Source: Sphingopyxis panaciterrae (GTDB lineage: Bacteria; Pseudomonadota; Alphaproteobacteria; Sphingomonadales; Sphingomonadaceae). From it: a stretch of 64,000 bases of DNA. Each line of letters opens with the position of its first letter. Position 1 is the first letter of the stretch. A model generated the notes under the pieces. That model was not told the origin of the DNA, did not search any database, and worked only from the letters and a program-made list of their open reading frames with translations. Location of the stretch: contig NZ_JAASQN010000010.1 in NCBI RefSeq assembly GCF_011762125.1, positions 35,004 through 99,003 on the forward strand. The letters are read 5' to 3'. Made by a program: the position numbers and the translations under genes. This document shows positions 1 through 8,224 of this stretch, one piece after another.

Positions 1-1790
1 GTTCGCCCTGGCTGCTCGAAGCGCGCGTTTCGGGCGATGGGGACGACGCGACGATCGCGCTGACCGCGCTCGACCCGGCGCTCAACCGGTTGTGGCTGCG
101 CGTGGCGGCCGAGGCCGGCGAGCATGTGTGGGGCGGCGGCGAGCAACTCTCCTATTTCGACTTGCGCGGTCGGTATTTCCCGCTGTGGTCGAGCGAACCC
201 GGCGTCGGCCGCGATCCCTCGTCGGAGCTGTTCCAGCAGGTCGAAGCGCACCGCAAGGGCGGCGGCGGCAGCTATGCCCACACCAATTATCCGCAGCCGA
301 CCTATGTGAGTTCGCGGCGCTATGCGTTGCACGTCGACAGCTTTGCCTATGCGGCGTTCGATTTTCGCGCCGAGGATTATCACGAGGTCGAGGTCTGGGA
401 GATCCCGGCGAAGATCGACTTATGGGCGCGGCCGCGTTTCACCGATCTGGTGTCGGCATTGTCGGCGCGCTTCGGACGCCAGCCGCCGCTGCCCGAATGG
501 CTGCTGAAGGGCGCCGTCATCGGCCTGAAGGATGGCGACAACAGCTTTGCGCGCCTCAAGGCCTATGAGGACGCCGGGGTCGCGGTATCGGGGCTGTGGT
601 GCGAGGATTGGGTCGGGCTGCGCATCACCAGCTTCGGCAACCGCCTGTTCTGGGACTGGCAATGGAATGCCGAACGTTACCCAAACCTGCCGGCGCGGAT
701 TGCCGAACTGCGCGAACGCGGTATTCGCTTCCTCGGCTATGTGAACCCCTATCTGGCGGTCGACGGCCCGCTTTATGCCGAAGCAGCGACAGAGGGCTAT
801 ATGGTCATGCACCCCGAGCGCGACGAGCCTTATGTGATCGACTTCGGCGAGTTCGATTGCGGGCATGTCGATTTCACCAATCCGGCGGCGGCGGCGTGGT
901 TCGCCGACACGATCATCGGCGAAAAGATGGTCGATTTCGGGCTGTCGGGCTGGATGGCTGACTTCGGCGAATATCTGCCCGTCGATGTGCGGCTGGCGAA
1001 CGGCGAAAGCGGGATGACCGCGCATAATCGCTGGCCGGCGCTGTGGGGCGAAGTGAACGCCAGGGGTATCGCCGGGCGCGGCCAGACGGGCGAGATGATG
1101 GTGTTCATGCGCTCGGGCGCCGCCGGCGTGCAGGGGCATTGCCCGATGCTTTGGGCGGGCGACCAGGCGGTCGATTTCAGCCGCCATGACGGGATCGGCA
1201 CGGTGATCTGCGCCGCGCTGTCGGCGGGAATGCTCGGCAACGCGCATCATCATAGCGACTGCGGCGGTTATACCAGCCTGTTCGACACCACGCGCGATGC
1301 CGAACTGGCGATGCGCTGGGCCGAGATGTCGGCGTTCACGTCGATGATGCGCACGCATGAGGGCAACCGGCCGCGGCAGAATGTGCAATATGACGACGAT
1401 CCCGAATTGCTCGCGCATTTTGCCAAGATGACGCGGATCTACGCGCATCTCGCGCCCTATCTGCGGCGCTTGTCGAAGGAGGCGTCGGAAACTGGCCTGC
1501 CGGTGCAGCGCCCGCTGTTCCTGCATTTCGAGGAGGATGCGGAGACCTATGCGATCCAGACCAGCTATCTGCTCGGCCCCGACCTGCTCGTCGCGCCGGT
1601 GATCGCGGCGGGGAAAAGCGAATGGACGACCTATCTGCCCGCGGGCGCCGAATGGGTGCATCTGTGGTCGAGCAAGAGCTACGCGGGCGGCAGCGACGCG
1701 ACCGTCGCGGCGCCGTTCGGAGAGCCGCCGGTCTTCTATCGCGCCGGGTCGGCGGATGCGGCGCTGTTCGACGGGATCGTTTCGGCCTGA
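1..1790 (+). CDS. yihQ: Sulfoquinovosidase, GH31 (5' partial)
   Basis: This enzyme hydrolyses sulfoquinovosides such as sulfoquinovosyl glycerol, releasing sulfoquinovose (SQ). The frame is open from base 3, so the N-terminus lies outside the window; 595 of about 680 residues are visible. Seen in the sequence are the nucleophile region GWMADFGEYLP (Asp at 960-962), the acid/base region WAGDQ (Asp at 1161-1163) and the family stretch THEGNRP. At the positions that recognise the sulfonate in characterised enzymes I read Lys (528-530), Glu (603-605), Arg (642-644), Trp (651-653) and Tyr (1269-1271). As I recall, this is the KERWY set of the Agrobacterium enzyme, as opposed to QQRWY in E. coli YihQ. 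It is the first visible gene of an SQ locus and overlaps the convergent LysR gene by 55 bases. The identification is firm; the exact glycoside used is inferred. Confidence 0.93.
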   Translation, partial: SPWLLEARVSGDGDDATIALTALDPALNRLWLRVAAEAGEHVWGGGEQLSYFDLRGRYFPLWSSEPGVGRDPSSELFQQVEAHRKGGGGSYAHTNYPQPTYVSSRRYALHVDSFAYAAFDFRAEDYHEVEVWEIPAKIDLWARPRFTDLVSALSARFGRQPPLPEWLLKGAVIGLKDGDNSFARLKAYEDAGVAVSGLWCEDWVGLRITSFGNRLFWDWQWNAERYPNLPARIAELRERGIRFLGYVNPYLAVDGPLYAEAATEGYMVMHPERDEPYVIDFGEFDCGHVDFTNPAAAAWFADTIIGEKMVDFGLSGWMADFGEYLPVDVRLANGESGMTAHNRWPALWGEVNARGIAGRGQTGEMMVFMRSGAAGVQGHCPMLWAGDQAVDFSRHDGIGTVICAALSAGMLGNAHHHSDCGGYTSLFDTTRDAELAMRWAEMSAFTSMMRTHEGNRPRQNVQYDDDPELLAHFAKMTRIYAHLAPYLRRLSKEASETGLPVQRPLFLHFEEDAETYAIQTSYLLGPDLLVAPVIAAGKSEWTTYLPAGAEWVHLWSSKSYAGGSDATVAAPFGEPPVFYRAGSADAALFDGIVSA

Positions 1791-2665
1791 GCGACATCCT
1801 TCAATATCCCGACGAAGGCGGCGACAAGCGCGCTGCGGCTGCGGTTGCGGAGGAGATGGATCGCGTCGCGAGTGACTTCGGATGGCGGGAGCGCAATCAT
1901 GTGCAGGCCCGAGCGGAGCGCGAGCGCGCGCGGAACGACGGTAATGGCGCGGCCGCTCCTCGCCATGTCGAGGCAGGCGGCGGTGGAGTCGAGTTCATAG
2001 TCGGGAAATTGCCCGGCAGCGAAGCGGGCGCGGAGGGCGCGCGGCAGGTTGCTGCCCGGTGCGGGACGCGGCAGCGCCCAGGGAAAATCGGCGCTGTCGC
2101 CCTGCCCCTTCGCGAGCGGGTGACCGGAGGAGCAGACGAGCATCAAAGGTTCGGGCGGCAGCGGGATGCAAAGCACCTCGTCGGCGTGGGCGGACGTGGC
2201 GAACTTCGCGCGGTTGCACACGACGAGGTCGAGGCGGCGGTCGACAAGGGTTTCGAGGAGTTGCTGCGACGGTCCGCCAGTAACGGTGACGCGCACGCCC
2301 GGATGCGCCCCGGCGAAACGCGCGATCGCATCGGTGAGCAGGGGTTGCAGCGGATAGGGCCCGCTGCCGACCGCGACGGTGCCGCTGCTCGGCTGGCCGA
2401 GGCCGCGCGCTTCCTGTTCGAGGTTCGCCGAGGCGGCGATGACGTCGCGCGCCGAACGGATCAGGCGATCGGCGTCGCTCGTCGGGCGGACATAATGGGT
2501 GGTGCGGTCGAAGAGCGTGGCGCCGAGTTCCTCCTCGAGCTTCTGGATCGAGCGGGTGAGCGCCGATTGGGTGAGGCCGAGTTCGCCGGCGGCGCGCGCG
2601 TAGCTGCCGAGGCGATAGAGGGTGTCGAAATGGCGCAGGCGGCGGAGGTTCATGGCGCGCAGCAT
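1736..2665 (-). CDS. LysR-family transcriptional regulator
   Basis: A LysR-type regulator of about 309 residues. The N-terminal winged helix-turn-helix is clear (MNLRRLRHFDTLYRLGSYAR, then AGELGLTQSALTRSIQKLEE), followed by a periplasmic-binding-protein-like effector domain (VAVGSGPYPLQPLLTDAI onwards). I chose the ATG at 2665 because AGGA lies five bases upstream; the ATG at 2653 is a possible alternative. The gene is divergent from glpD with only about 53 bases between them. That gap holds an inverted repeat, TGCATT-ACC-AATGCA, a plausible binding site. It probably controls glpD and the two genes behind it and perhaps itself. The effector is unknown; a glycerol or sulfosugar metabolite is a guess from context. 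Confidence 0.9.
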   Translation of the reverse strand: MLRAMNLRRLRHFDTLYRLGSYARAAGELGLTQSALTRSIQKLEEELGATLFDRTTHYVRPTSDADRLIRSARDVIAASANLEQEARGLGQPSSGTVAVGSGPYPLQPLLTDAIARFAGAHPGVRVTVTGGPSQQLLETLVDRRLDLVVCNRAKFATSAHADEVLCIPLPPEPLMLVCSSGHPLAKGQGDSADFPWALPRPAPGSNLPRALRARFAAGQFPDYELDSTAACLDMARSGRAITVVPRALALRSGLHMIALPPSEVTRDAIHLLRNRSRSALVAAFVGILKDVAQAETIPSNSAASADPAR

Positions 2666-2678
2666 ATCATTCCTGTTT

Positions 2679-2693
2679 TGCATTACCAATGCA
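2679..2693. promoter_or_regulatory. Inverted repeat in LysR/glpD divergent promoter
   Basis: TGCATT and AATGCA (6-bp perfect arms) flank a 3-base spacer ACC. The site sits in the short gap between the divergent LysR gene and glpD, where LysR proteins usually bind. It is inferred to be the regulator's recognition site; nothing in the sequence proves occupancy. Confidence 0.45.
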
Positions 2694-2718
2694 TCTGTGA
2701 TGTGCTTAGCGTGAGAGC

Positions 2719-4272
2719 ATGAGCAGCACCTCTCTCGATGCGCGGCGGCGCGCGCAGGTCTTTGCCGAACTGGAATCGCGGACGTTCGACCTTGCGGTGA
2801 TCGGCGGCGGGATCACCGGCGCGGGGATCGCGCGCGATGCGGCGATGCGCGGGCTGTCGGTTGCGCTGGTCGAGGCGCGCGACTATGCAAGCGGGACGAG
2901 CAGCCGTTCGTCGAAGATGATCCACGGCGGGCTGCGCTATCTGGCGCAGGGTGATATTGCGCTGGTCAAGGAAGCGGCATCGGAGCGGCAGATCCTGCGA
3001 CGGATCGCGCCGCACCTGACGCGGCTGTCGCCCTTTCTGATCCCGACGACGAACATGGCGATGACCGCGAAGCTGCGCACGGGGCTGTGGGCGTTCGAGA
3101 AACTCGGCGGAGTGCCCGAAGCAGAAAAGCACGAGGTGATCGGGCTGGGCGAGCTTCAACGGCGCGAGCCGCTGATGCGGACCGGCGGGCTGAACGGCGC
3201 GGTGCTCTATCCCGAGTTTCTGACCGACGATGCGCGGTTGGTACTCGCCAATGTGCGGAGCGCGCGGGGCGCGGGTGCGGTGGTGGTTAATCATGCGGCG
3301 GCGTCGGAACTGACGGGCGACGGGCTGGTCGCGACGTCAACGCTGGACGATGGCCGGGGGGCGCGGATCCGGGCGAAACTGGTGGTAAACGCCGCGGGCG
3401 CGTGGGTCGACAAGGTGCGCGGGCTGGAGGCGGGTGAAACCGACACGCGCATGTCGATGAGCCGCGGTATCCACCTTGTCCTGCCGCGCGCGCGGCTGCC
3501 GGTCAATTCGACGATCATCATTCGTGCCCCGGACAAGCGCAGCGTCTTCGCGGTCCCGCGCGGCGCCTTCACCTATATCGGCACGACCGATGTATTCCAC
3601 GACGGCGCCGTCTACTGGCCCGCGCCGACGCGCGACGACATCGACTATCTGCTGCGCGCGGCCGAGGCGGCGCTGCGCGTCGACCCGATCAGGGACGGCG
3701 AGATCGTCTCGCTGTGGTCGGGGGTGCGGCCGCTGATCGCGCAGCCGGGGAAGAAGGCGAACGAAATATCGCGCAAGGACGAGATATGGACCTCGCCTAG
3801 CGGACTGGTGTCGATCGCAGGGGGCAAGCTCAGCGCCTATCGCGCGATGGCCGGGCGGGTGGTCGACCTGGTCCTCGAACGGCTGGGCAAGAGCGCCCCG
3901 CCCTGTTCGAGCGCTCACACGCCGCTGCCCGGCGGATCGCGCGAAGTGCGGCTCGCCGGGCTCGATCCGCTGGCGGCCGAACGGCTGGCAGGACTCTATG
4001 GCGACGAGGCGAACGAGATCGTGATTGCAGGCGGCGATATCGCCGCCGAGGCGGCGCGCGCGGTGACGCACGAGGGTGCGTCGACGCTGGAGGATTATTG
4101 GGTGCGGCGGAGTGCACGCGCGTGGTTCGACGAGGGCGCGGGCCTTGGTGCGCTCGCGCCAGCCGCCGAGGCGATGGGCGCGCTGCTCGGCTGGGATGAC
4201 GCGATGAAGGCGGCGCAAATCGCGCATTGCCGAGCGATCAACGATGAGAGCCGCAGGCTTTTGGGAGAATGA
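2719..4272 (+). CDS. glpD: Glycerol-3-phosphate dehydrogenase (FAD)
   Basis: Aerobic glycerol-3-phosphate dehydrogenase, 517 residues, a membrane-associated flavoenzyme that makes dihydroxyacetone phosphate and feeds electrons to quinone. The N-terminal dinucleotide-binding motif is FDLAVIGGGITGAGIARDA, followed by the family block GTSSRSSKMIHGGLRYL. Further typical stretches are RGIHLVLPRARLP and FAVPRGAFTYIGTTD, and the length is normal for GlpD. It starts at ATG 2719. It is the first gene of a run with an FAD oxidase and a glycerol-kinase-like gene, with overlapping or nearly overlapping ends. In this locus it would use the glycerol freed from sulfoquinovosyl glycerol by the sulfoquinovosidase. 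That pairing is an inference from gene order. Confidence 0.93.
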   Translation: MSSTSLDARRRAQVFAELESRTFDLAVIGGGITGAGIARDAAMRGLSVALVEARDYASGTSSRSSKMIHGGLRYLAQGDIALVKEAASERQILRRIAPHLTRLSPFLIPTTNMAMTAKLRTGLWAFEKLGGVPEAEKHEVIGLGELQRREPLMRTGGLNGAVLYPEFLTDDARLVLANVRSARGAGAVVVNHAAASELTGDGLVATSTLDDGRGARIRAKLVVNAAGAWVDKVRGLEAGETDTRMSMSRGIHLVLPRARLPVNSTIIIRAPDKRSVFAVPRGAFTYIGTTDVFHDGAVYWPAPTRDDIDYLLRAAEAALRVDPIRDGEIVSLWSGVRPLIAQPGKKANEISRKDEIWTSPSGLVSIAGGKLSAYRAMAGRVVDLVLERLGKSAPPCSSAHTPLPGGSREVRLAGLDPLAAERLAGLYGDEANEIVIAGGDIAAEAARAVTHEGASTLEDYWVRRSARAWFDEGAGLGALAPAAEAMGALLGWDDAMKAAQIAHCRAINDESRRLLGE

Positions 4273-4273
4273 A

Positions 4274-5677
4274 ATGAGTTCGATTGCCGAAGCCCTTGCC
4301 AACGTCATCGGCGCCGACCGCGTCGCGAGCGATGCCGACGCGCGACAAGCGCGGCGCTATGACCAGTGGGCGGTCAAGCACTTGCGCGACTGGCGCGGCG
4401 AAACGGTGCCCGCACCGGGATGCGTCGTGCGGCCGCAGTCGGTCGAGGATGTGCAGAGGGTCGTGCGGCTGGCTGCGGAGAAGCGCGTGCCGCTGATCCC
4501 CTATGGCCTTGGCAGCGGAGTGTGCGGCGGGATCGAGCCCACGCCCGATGCGATCCTGCTCGACATGAGCAGCATGAACCGCGTGCGCACCATCGACGGC
4601 GACGATTTGCTCGCGAGCTTCGATGCCGGTTTGAACGGCATGGAAGCCGAGGAAGCGGTCGCGGCGCACGGGCTGACGATCGGTCACTGGCCGCAGTCGA
4701 TCGCGATCAGCAGTGTCGGCGGCTGGGTCGCGACGCGCGCGTCGGGGCAGTTTTCGACCGCTTACGGCAATATCGAGGATATCATCCATTCGATCGAGGC
4801 GGTGCTGCCGAACGGCGAACTGGTAACGCTGGGCAAGGCGGTGCGCGCCGCCGCTGGGCCGGATTTGCGGCATCTGCTGATGGGCGCCGAAGGGACGATG
4901 GGGGTAATCACCGGCGTGACCTTCTCGCTGCGCGCCAAGGCGCCGCACCGCGACTACAGCATCTTCTATGCGAACGATATGCGCGCCGGGTTCGAGGCGC
5001 AGCGGCAGATCGTGCGCGCCGATTGGCGCCCGCCGGTGATGCGCCAGTATGACGGGCGCGAGGTGCGGCGGCTGTTCCGCGACTATGAGCAGGGCGGCAA
5101 GGCGATGCTGCTGATGGTCCACGAGGGACCGAAAGCTCGAGTCGATGCCGAGCTGGCGGCGGTGCACGAAATCTGCGCGAGCGCGGGGCTCGAAGCGGGC
5201 GATCCGATGGCGGCGAAGCAGTGGATCGAAAAGCGCAATCATGTGCCGAGCTGGCGCGACATGTTCGAGCGCGGTTATGTCGCCGACACAGTCGAGATTT
5301 CGGGGCGCTGGAGCGAGATCGGCGCGATCTATGACGCCAGCATCGCGGCGCTCAACGAAATTCCCGGCGTGATCAACGCGTCGGCGCACAGCAGCCATGT
5401 CTATCGGTCGGGCATCAACCTCTATTTCAGCTTCGCGGCGACGTTCGAGGACAGCGCGAAGATGGAGCCCGCCTATTTCGCCGGCTGGCGCGCGATCATG
5501 GAAGCGACCGCGAAGCATGGTGGCGGGGTCGCGCACCATCATGGCGCGGGGCGGCTGAGGAAGCCGTATCTGCACCATGATCTGGGCGAGAGCGGCGTTG
5601 CGTTGCTGCGGCGGGTGAAGGATTGCCTCGATCCGGAAGGGATCATGAACCCGGGCAATCTGATACCCGATGCCTGA
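4274..5677 (+). CDS. FAD-binding oxidase, alkylglycerone-phosphate-synthase-like
   Basis: A 467-residue flavoprotein of the vanillyl-alcohol-oxidase superfamily, with an FAD_binding_4 domain in the first half and an FAD-oxidase C-terminal domain. The start at 4274 is preceded by GGGAGA and lies one base after the glpD stop. The stretch SSVGGWVATRASGQF followed by YGNIEDI, and near the C-terminus HHHGAGRLRKPYL, resemble alkyldihydroxyacetone-phosphate synthase, where a His-rich HHHG motif is catalytic. D-lactate and glycolate oxidases of the same fold are alternatives. Placed between glpD and a glycerol-kinase-like gene, it may act on a glycerol- or dihydroxyacetone-derived compound. The reaction is unknown. 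Confidence 0.82.
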   Translation: MSSIAEALANVIGADRVASDADARQARRYDQWAVKHLRDWRGETVPAPGCVVRPQSVEDVQRVVRLAAEKRVPLIPYGLGSGVCGGIEPTPDAILLDMSSMNRVRTIDGDDLLASFDAGLNGMEAEEAVAAHGLTIGHWPQSIAISSVGGWVATRASGQFSTAYGNIEDIIHSIEAVLPNGELVTLGKAVRAAAGPDLRHLLMGAEGTMGVITGVTFSLRAKAPHRDYSIFYANDMRAGFEAQRQIVRADWRPPVMRQYDGREVRRLFRDYEQGGKAMLLMVHEGPKARVDAELAAVHEICASAGLEAGDPMAAKQWIEKRNHVPSWRDMFERGYVADTVEISGRWSEIGAIYDASIAALNEIPGVINASAHSSHVYRSGINLYFSFAATFEDSAKMEPAYFAGWRAIMEATAKHGGGVAHHHGAGRLRKPYLHHDLGESGVALLRRVKDCLDPEGIMNPGNLIPDA

Positions 5678-7088
5678 GTTGTTGCTCGCGCTCGACGCGG
5701 GCACGACGGGCGCCCGCGCCATGCTGGTCGACCCGGCGGGCGCGGTGCTGGGCGTCGATAAATGGCCGATCGCGAGCCATTTCCCTGCCCCCGGGCTGGT
5801 CGAGCAGGACGCGGCCGGGGTCTGGACTATCTGCCGGGCGGTGATCGACGGCGCGCTGGCGGCGGCGGGACGCAGCATCGCCGATGTTGCCGCGATCGGC
5901 GTGACGACACAGCGCGCAAGCATCGTGCTGTGGGATCGCGCCACCGGCGAGCCGGTCGCACCGATGCTCGTGTGGAGCGACCTGCGCGGAATGGACGAAT
6001 ATAAGCGTCTTCGCGCGGCGGGCTTCGCTGGATGGCCGCAGGTGCCTTCGGCAAAGTTGCCCGCAGCGATTGCGCTGTCGGGGTGCGATCCCGGCGGGCT
6101 GCAATGGGGAACGCTCGATAGCTGGCTGACTTACAAGCTTAGCGGCGCGCATGTCACCGATGCCTCGGCGGCCTGGCTGACGGGCTATTATGATTATGCG
6201 AATGGCGCCGGATGGGATGCTGCCTTGGTCGCCCACCAGAAGCTGCCTGCAGCCATGTTCCCGGCGCAGGTCGAAAGCTGGGGCGCGATTGCGACAAGCG
6301 ATCCGGCGGTACTCGGCGCGCGGGTGCCGATCACCGCGCTGATCGCCGACCAGGAGGCCGCGATGGTCGCGCATGGCGCGCTGGAGCGCGGCGACTGGAA
6401 GGCGACCTATGGCACGTCGGGGGTGCTGATGGCGGGGACGGGCGCGGTGCCCGAGACGATCCACAGCAGCATGCCCGCCGAGGCGCTGGCCTTTGCGGGC
6501 GGGAAGCCGCGGTTTTGCGTTGAGGGGATGGTGATCACCACCGGATCGATGATCGAGTGGCTGTGCGGCGGGCTGGGGCTGTTTGCATCGCCCGCTGCGA
6601 TGGAAGCGGCGGCAGCTTCGGTGAGCGATGCGGGAAAAGTCGTGGTGCGACCGTCGCTTGCGGGGATGGGCGCGCCGCATGGCAAGTTCGAGGCGCGCGG
6701 GTTGATCGCCGGGCTGAGCTTTGCCGACGGACCGGGGCAGGTCGCGCGCGCGGCGTTGCAAGGGATCGCGTTCCGCTTTCGCGAGATTGCGGACGTGATT
6801 GCGACGGCGCTGCCGGTGCCCGAGGCGCTGCCCGTCGCGGGCGGGCTGTCGGCGAGCGAGACGCTGATGCAGTTGCAGGCCGACGCCTTGCAGCGGCCGG
6901 TGCGGCGCCATGCGGTACGCGAGGCGAGCGCCTATGGCGCCGCACTCGCGGCGGGGATGGGTGCGGGCCTGTTCGGGACAGGCGATCTGAAGCGGCTGGC
7001 GCAATACGATGCCGAGTTTTTGCCGAAGGTCGGTCGCGATGAGGCCGATACTGCGTTTGCGCGCTGGCGGGATGCGGTGGCGGTGTGA
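5670..7088 (+). CDS. FGGY-family carbohydrate kinase, glycerol-kinase-like
   Basis: An ATP-dependent sugar or polyol kinase of 472 residues. The N-terminal phosphate motif is LALDAGTTGARAMLVD. The middle carries GlpK-like stretches: QRASIVLWDRATGEP, GTLDSWLTYKLSG, ADQEAAM and WKATYGTSGVLMAGTG. The start ATG overlaps the upstream stop by eight bases, so translation is probably coupled. In E. coli GlpK an Arg-Glu pair after GlnN contacts glycerol; here the equivalent reads QRA, so the Glu is absent. Glycerol is therefore likely from context (glpD two genes upstream) but not certain, and another short polyol is possible. It ends convergent to the TIM-barrel gene. Confidence 0.85.
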   Translation: MPELLLALDAGTTGARAMLVDPAGAVLGVDKWPIASHFPAPGLVEQDAAGVWTICRAVIDGALAAAGRSIADVAAIGVTTQRASIVLWDRATGEPVAPMLVWSDLRGMDEYKRLRAAGFAGWPQVPSAKLPAAIALSGCDPGGLQWGTLDSWLTYKLSGAHVTDASAAWLTGYYDYANGAGWDAALVAHQKLPAAMFPAQVESWGAIATSDPAVLGARVPITALIADQEAAMVAHGALERGDWKATYGTSGVLMAGTGAVPETIHSSMPAEALAFAGGKPRFCVEGMVITTGSMIEWLCGGLGLFASPAAMEAAAASVSDAGKVVVRPSLAGMGAPHGKFEARGLIAGLSFADGPGQVARAALQGIAFRFREIADVIATALPVPEALPVAGGLSASETLMQLQADALQRPVRRHAVREASAYGAALAAGMGAGLFGTGDLKRLAQYDAEFLPKVGRDEADTAFARWRDAVAV

Positions 7089-7103
7089 TGATTCCGCTCT
7101 CCC

Positions 7104-7209
7104 GTGCCCCTGCGAAGGCAGGGGCCCGTTTCCGGACCTCTGGTTGTCGAGCAGCCGGTAATGGGGAACGGATAGGTTTGGTGATGGGCCCCTGCCTTCG
7201 CAGGGGCAC
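7104..7209. repeat. Intergenic inverted repeat (GC hairpin, family B variant)
   Basis: GTGCCCCTGCGAAGGCAGGGGCCC and its reverse complement flank about 55 bases between the convergent kinase and TIM-barrel genes. Each arm can also fold alone around CCTGCGAAGGCAGG. It is a variant of the GTCGCCCCCGCGAAGG repeats found four more times in this window. It may end transcription from both sides. Confidence 0.7.
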
Positions 7210-7213
7210 AGAG

Positions 7214-8050
7214 TTATATCCCCCCCACCTCGCGCCACAGCCCCCGCACGATGTCGCGCATACGCTGTGCTTCGTCCCAGCGGTTCGTCAGTTCGCTGCC
7301 GTCGGGCGCAGTGATCGCGTAAGGGGGAGGCCCGAGTTCGCACATGAAGGTCAGCGCATCATCTGCGCGCGCCTGCTCGAGCCAGAGTTCGAGACCGCGG
7401 CGCCACCAAGCGATATGCTGGTCGAGCCAGCCCCGATGTTGCGGCGCATCGAGAGCGACCTGCACCTGATGCGTCGTAGACACGCGGCCATGGAAATTAT
7501 GGCTCCCCTGCAGGATCGTCTCGATCGCGGCGAGCTGGTCGTCGCGGAGCGGCAGTTCCATCTCGCCCGCGACCGGATAGTGCGACAGGTCGGCGGTGAG
7601 CGGAAATCCGGGGCGTTCCTCGAGCAGTTCCAGCGTGAAGAGCAGATCGTTGGTGAGGCGGCCGCGGTGGGTTTCGAACCAGACGGGGAGCGGCGCGTCC
7701 TTCGCCGCGGCGACGAGACTGTCGATCAGGCGCAGCGCGGCGCGGAAATCGGCGGTCGGGCCGGCGATCTGGACGTTGAGATGATGCGCGCCGAGCCGCT
7801 GCGCCTCGCCGATCCAGTGGGTGAGCTGGTCCGCGTCGTGGACGAGCACCTGCCCTTCCCATGCAAGGCCGAGCGGGTTCATCACGCGCGCGACCCCATC
7901 GGTGCGCGCGGTGCGTGCGAGGTTGACGCCGACGCCGTCGAAGCCCGCGGCGACGACCTGGCCGAGCGCTTCGTCGAGGCGGTTTTCGATGTCGAAACCG
8001 GGGCATTTGTCGAGGCCCCAGACCGATTGAAGAACGAGCAATTCGGGCAT
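7214..8050 (-). CDS. Sugar-phosphate isomerase/epimerase-like TIM barrel protein
   Basis: A 278-residue protein of the xylose-isomerase-like (AP endonuclease family 2) TIM-barrel superfamily. Candidate metal-ligand stretches are PVWFETHRGRLTND (Glu, His), LTADLSHYPV (Asp, His) and FMCELGPPPY (Glu). The start at 8050 is fixed by GAAAGGGAAG upstream and gives an N-terminus MPELLVLQSVWG. Fourteen bases before the ATG lies the perfect palindrome GACAGCGCTGTC, one of four related sites in front of the SQ genes, so it is probably co-regulated with them. No TIM-barrel protein of this kind is part of the described sulfo-SMO pathway as I know it. The substrate is unknown; an isomerase or epimerase step on the released sugar is a guess. 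Confidence 0.78.
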   Translation of the reverse strand: MPELLVLQSVWGLDKCPGFDIENRLDEALGQVVAAGFDGVGVNLARTARTDGVARVMNPLGLAWEGQVLVHDADQLTHWIGEAQRLGAHHLNVQIAGPTADFRAALRLIDSLVAAAKDAPLPVWFETHRGRLTNDLLFTLELLEERPGFPLTADLSHYPVAGEMELPLRDDQLAAIETILQGSHNFHGRVSTTHQVQVALDAPQHRGWLDQHIAWWRRGLELWLEQARADDALTFMCELGPPPYAITAPDGSELTNRWDEAQRMRDIVRGLWREVGGI

Positions 8051-8060
8051 GTCTTCCCTT

Positions 8061-8079
8061 TCAGACAGCGCTGTCATAT
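8061..8079 (-). promoter_or_regulatory. SQ-locus operator 1, overlapping a likely -10
   Basis: Read on the minus strand the site is ATATGACAGCGCTGTCTGA, with the perfect 12-bp palindrome GACAGCGCTGTC at 8064-8075. TATGAC (8073-8078) lies 16 bases after TTGACT (8095-8100), a credible -10/-35 pair, so a repressor here would block RNA polymerase. It aligns with three more sites (12831, 14339, 15630). The likely binder is the LacI protein encoded at 14468-15472. Confidence 0.65.
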
Positions 8080-8128
8080 CGTGTCGGGCGGGGGAGTCAA
8101 TTGGCGGCCGAACAAATAGAAAGACCCC

Positions 8129-8206
8129 GTCATGCCGGGCTTGACCCGGCATCCCGCTTGTCGCGGCGAATGACAGGGCGGGACCCCGGATCAAGTCCGG
8201 GGTGAC
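8129..8206. repeat. Intergenic palindromic repeat (family A)
   Basis: The repeat is GTCATGCCGGGCTTGACCCG near 8129, with a matching inverted arm ending CCGGGGTGAC near 8206. It lies between divergent genes just upstream of the MFS gene at 8225. Related copies occur at 28068, 55815, 58998 and 63581. Confidence 0.75.
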
Positions 8207-8224
8207 GAATAGAGAGAGGATGAG

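Noticed and set aside
4238..7343. Long antisense frames over the FAD oxidase and kinase
   Set aside because: They are shadows of the sense genes, rich in Arg, His and Pro with no motif.
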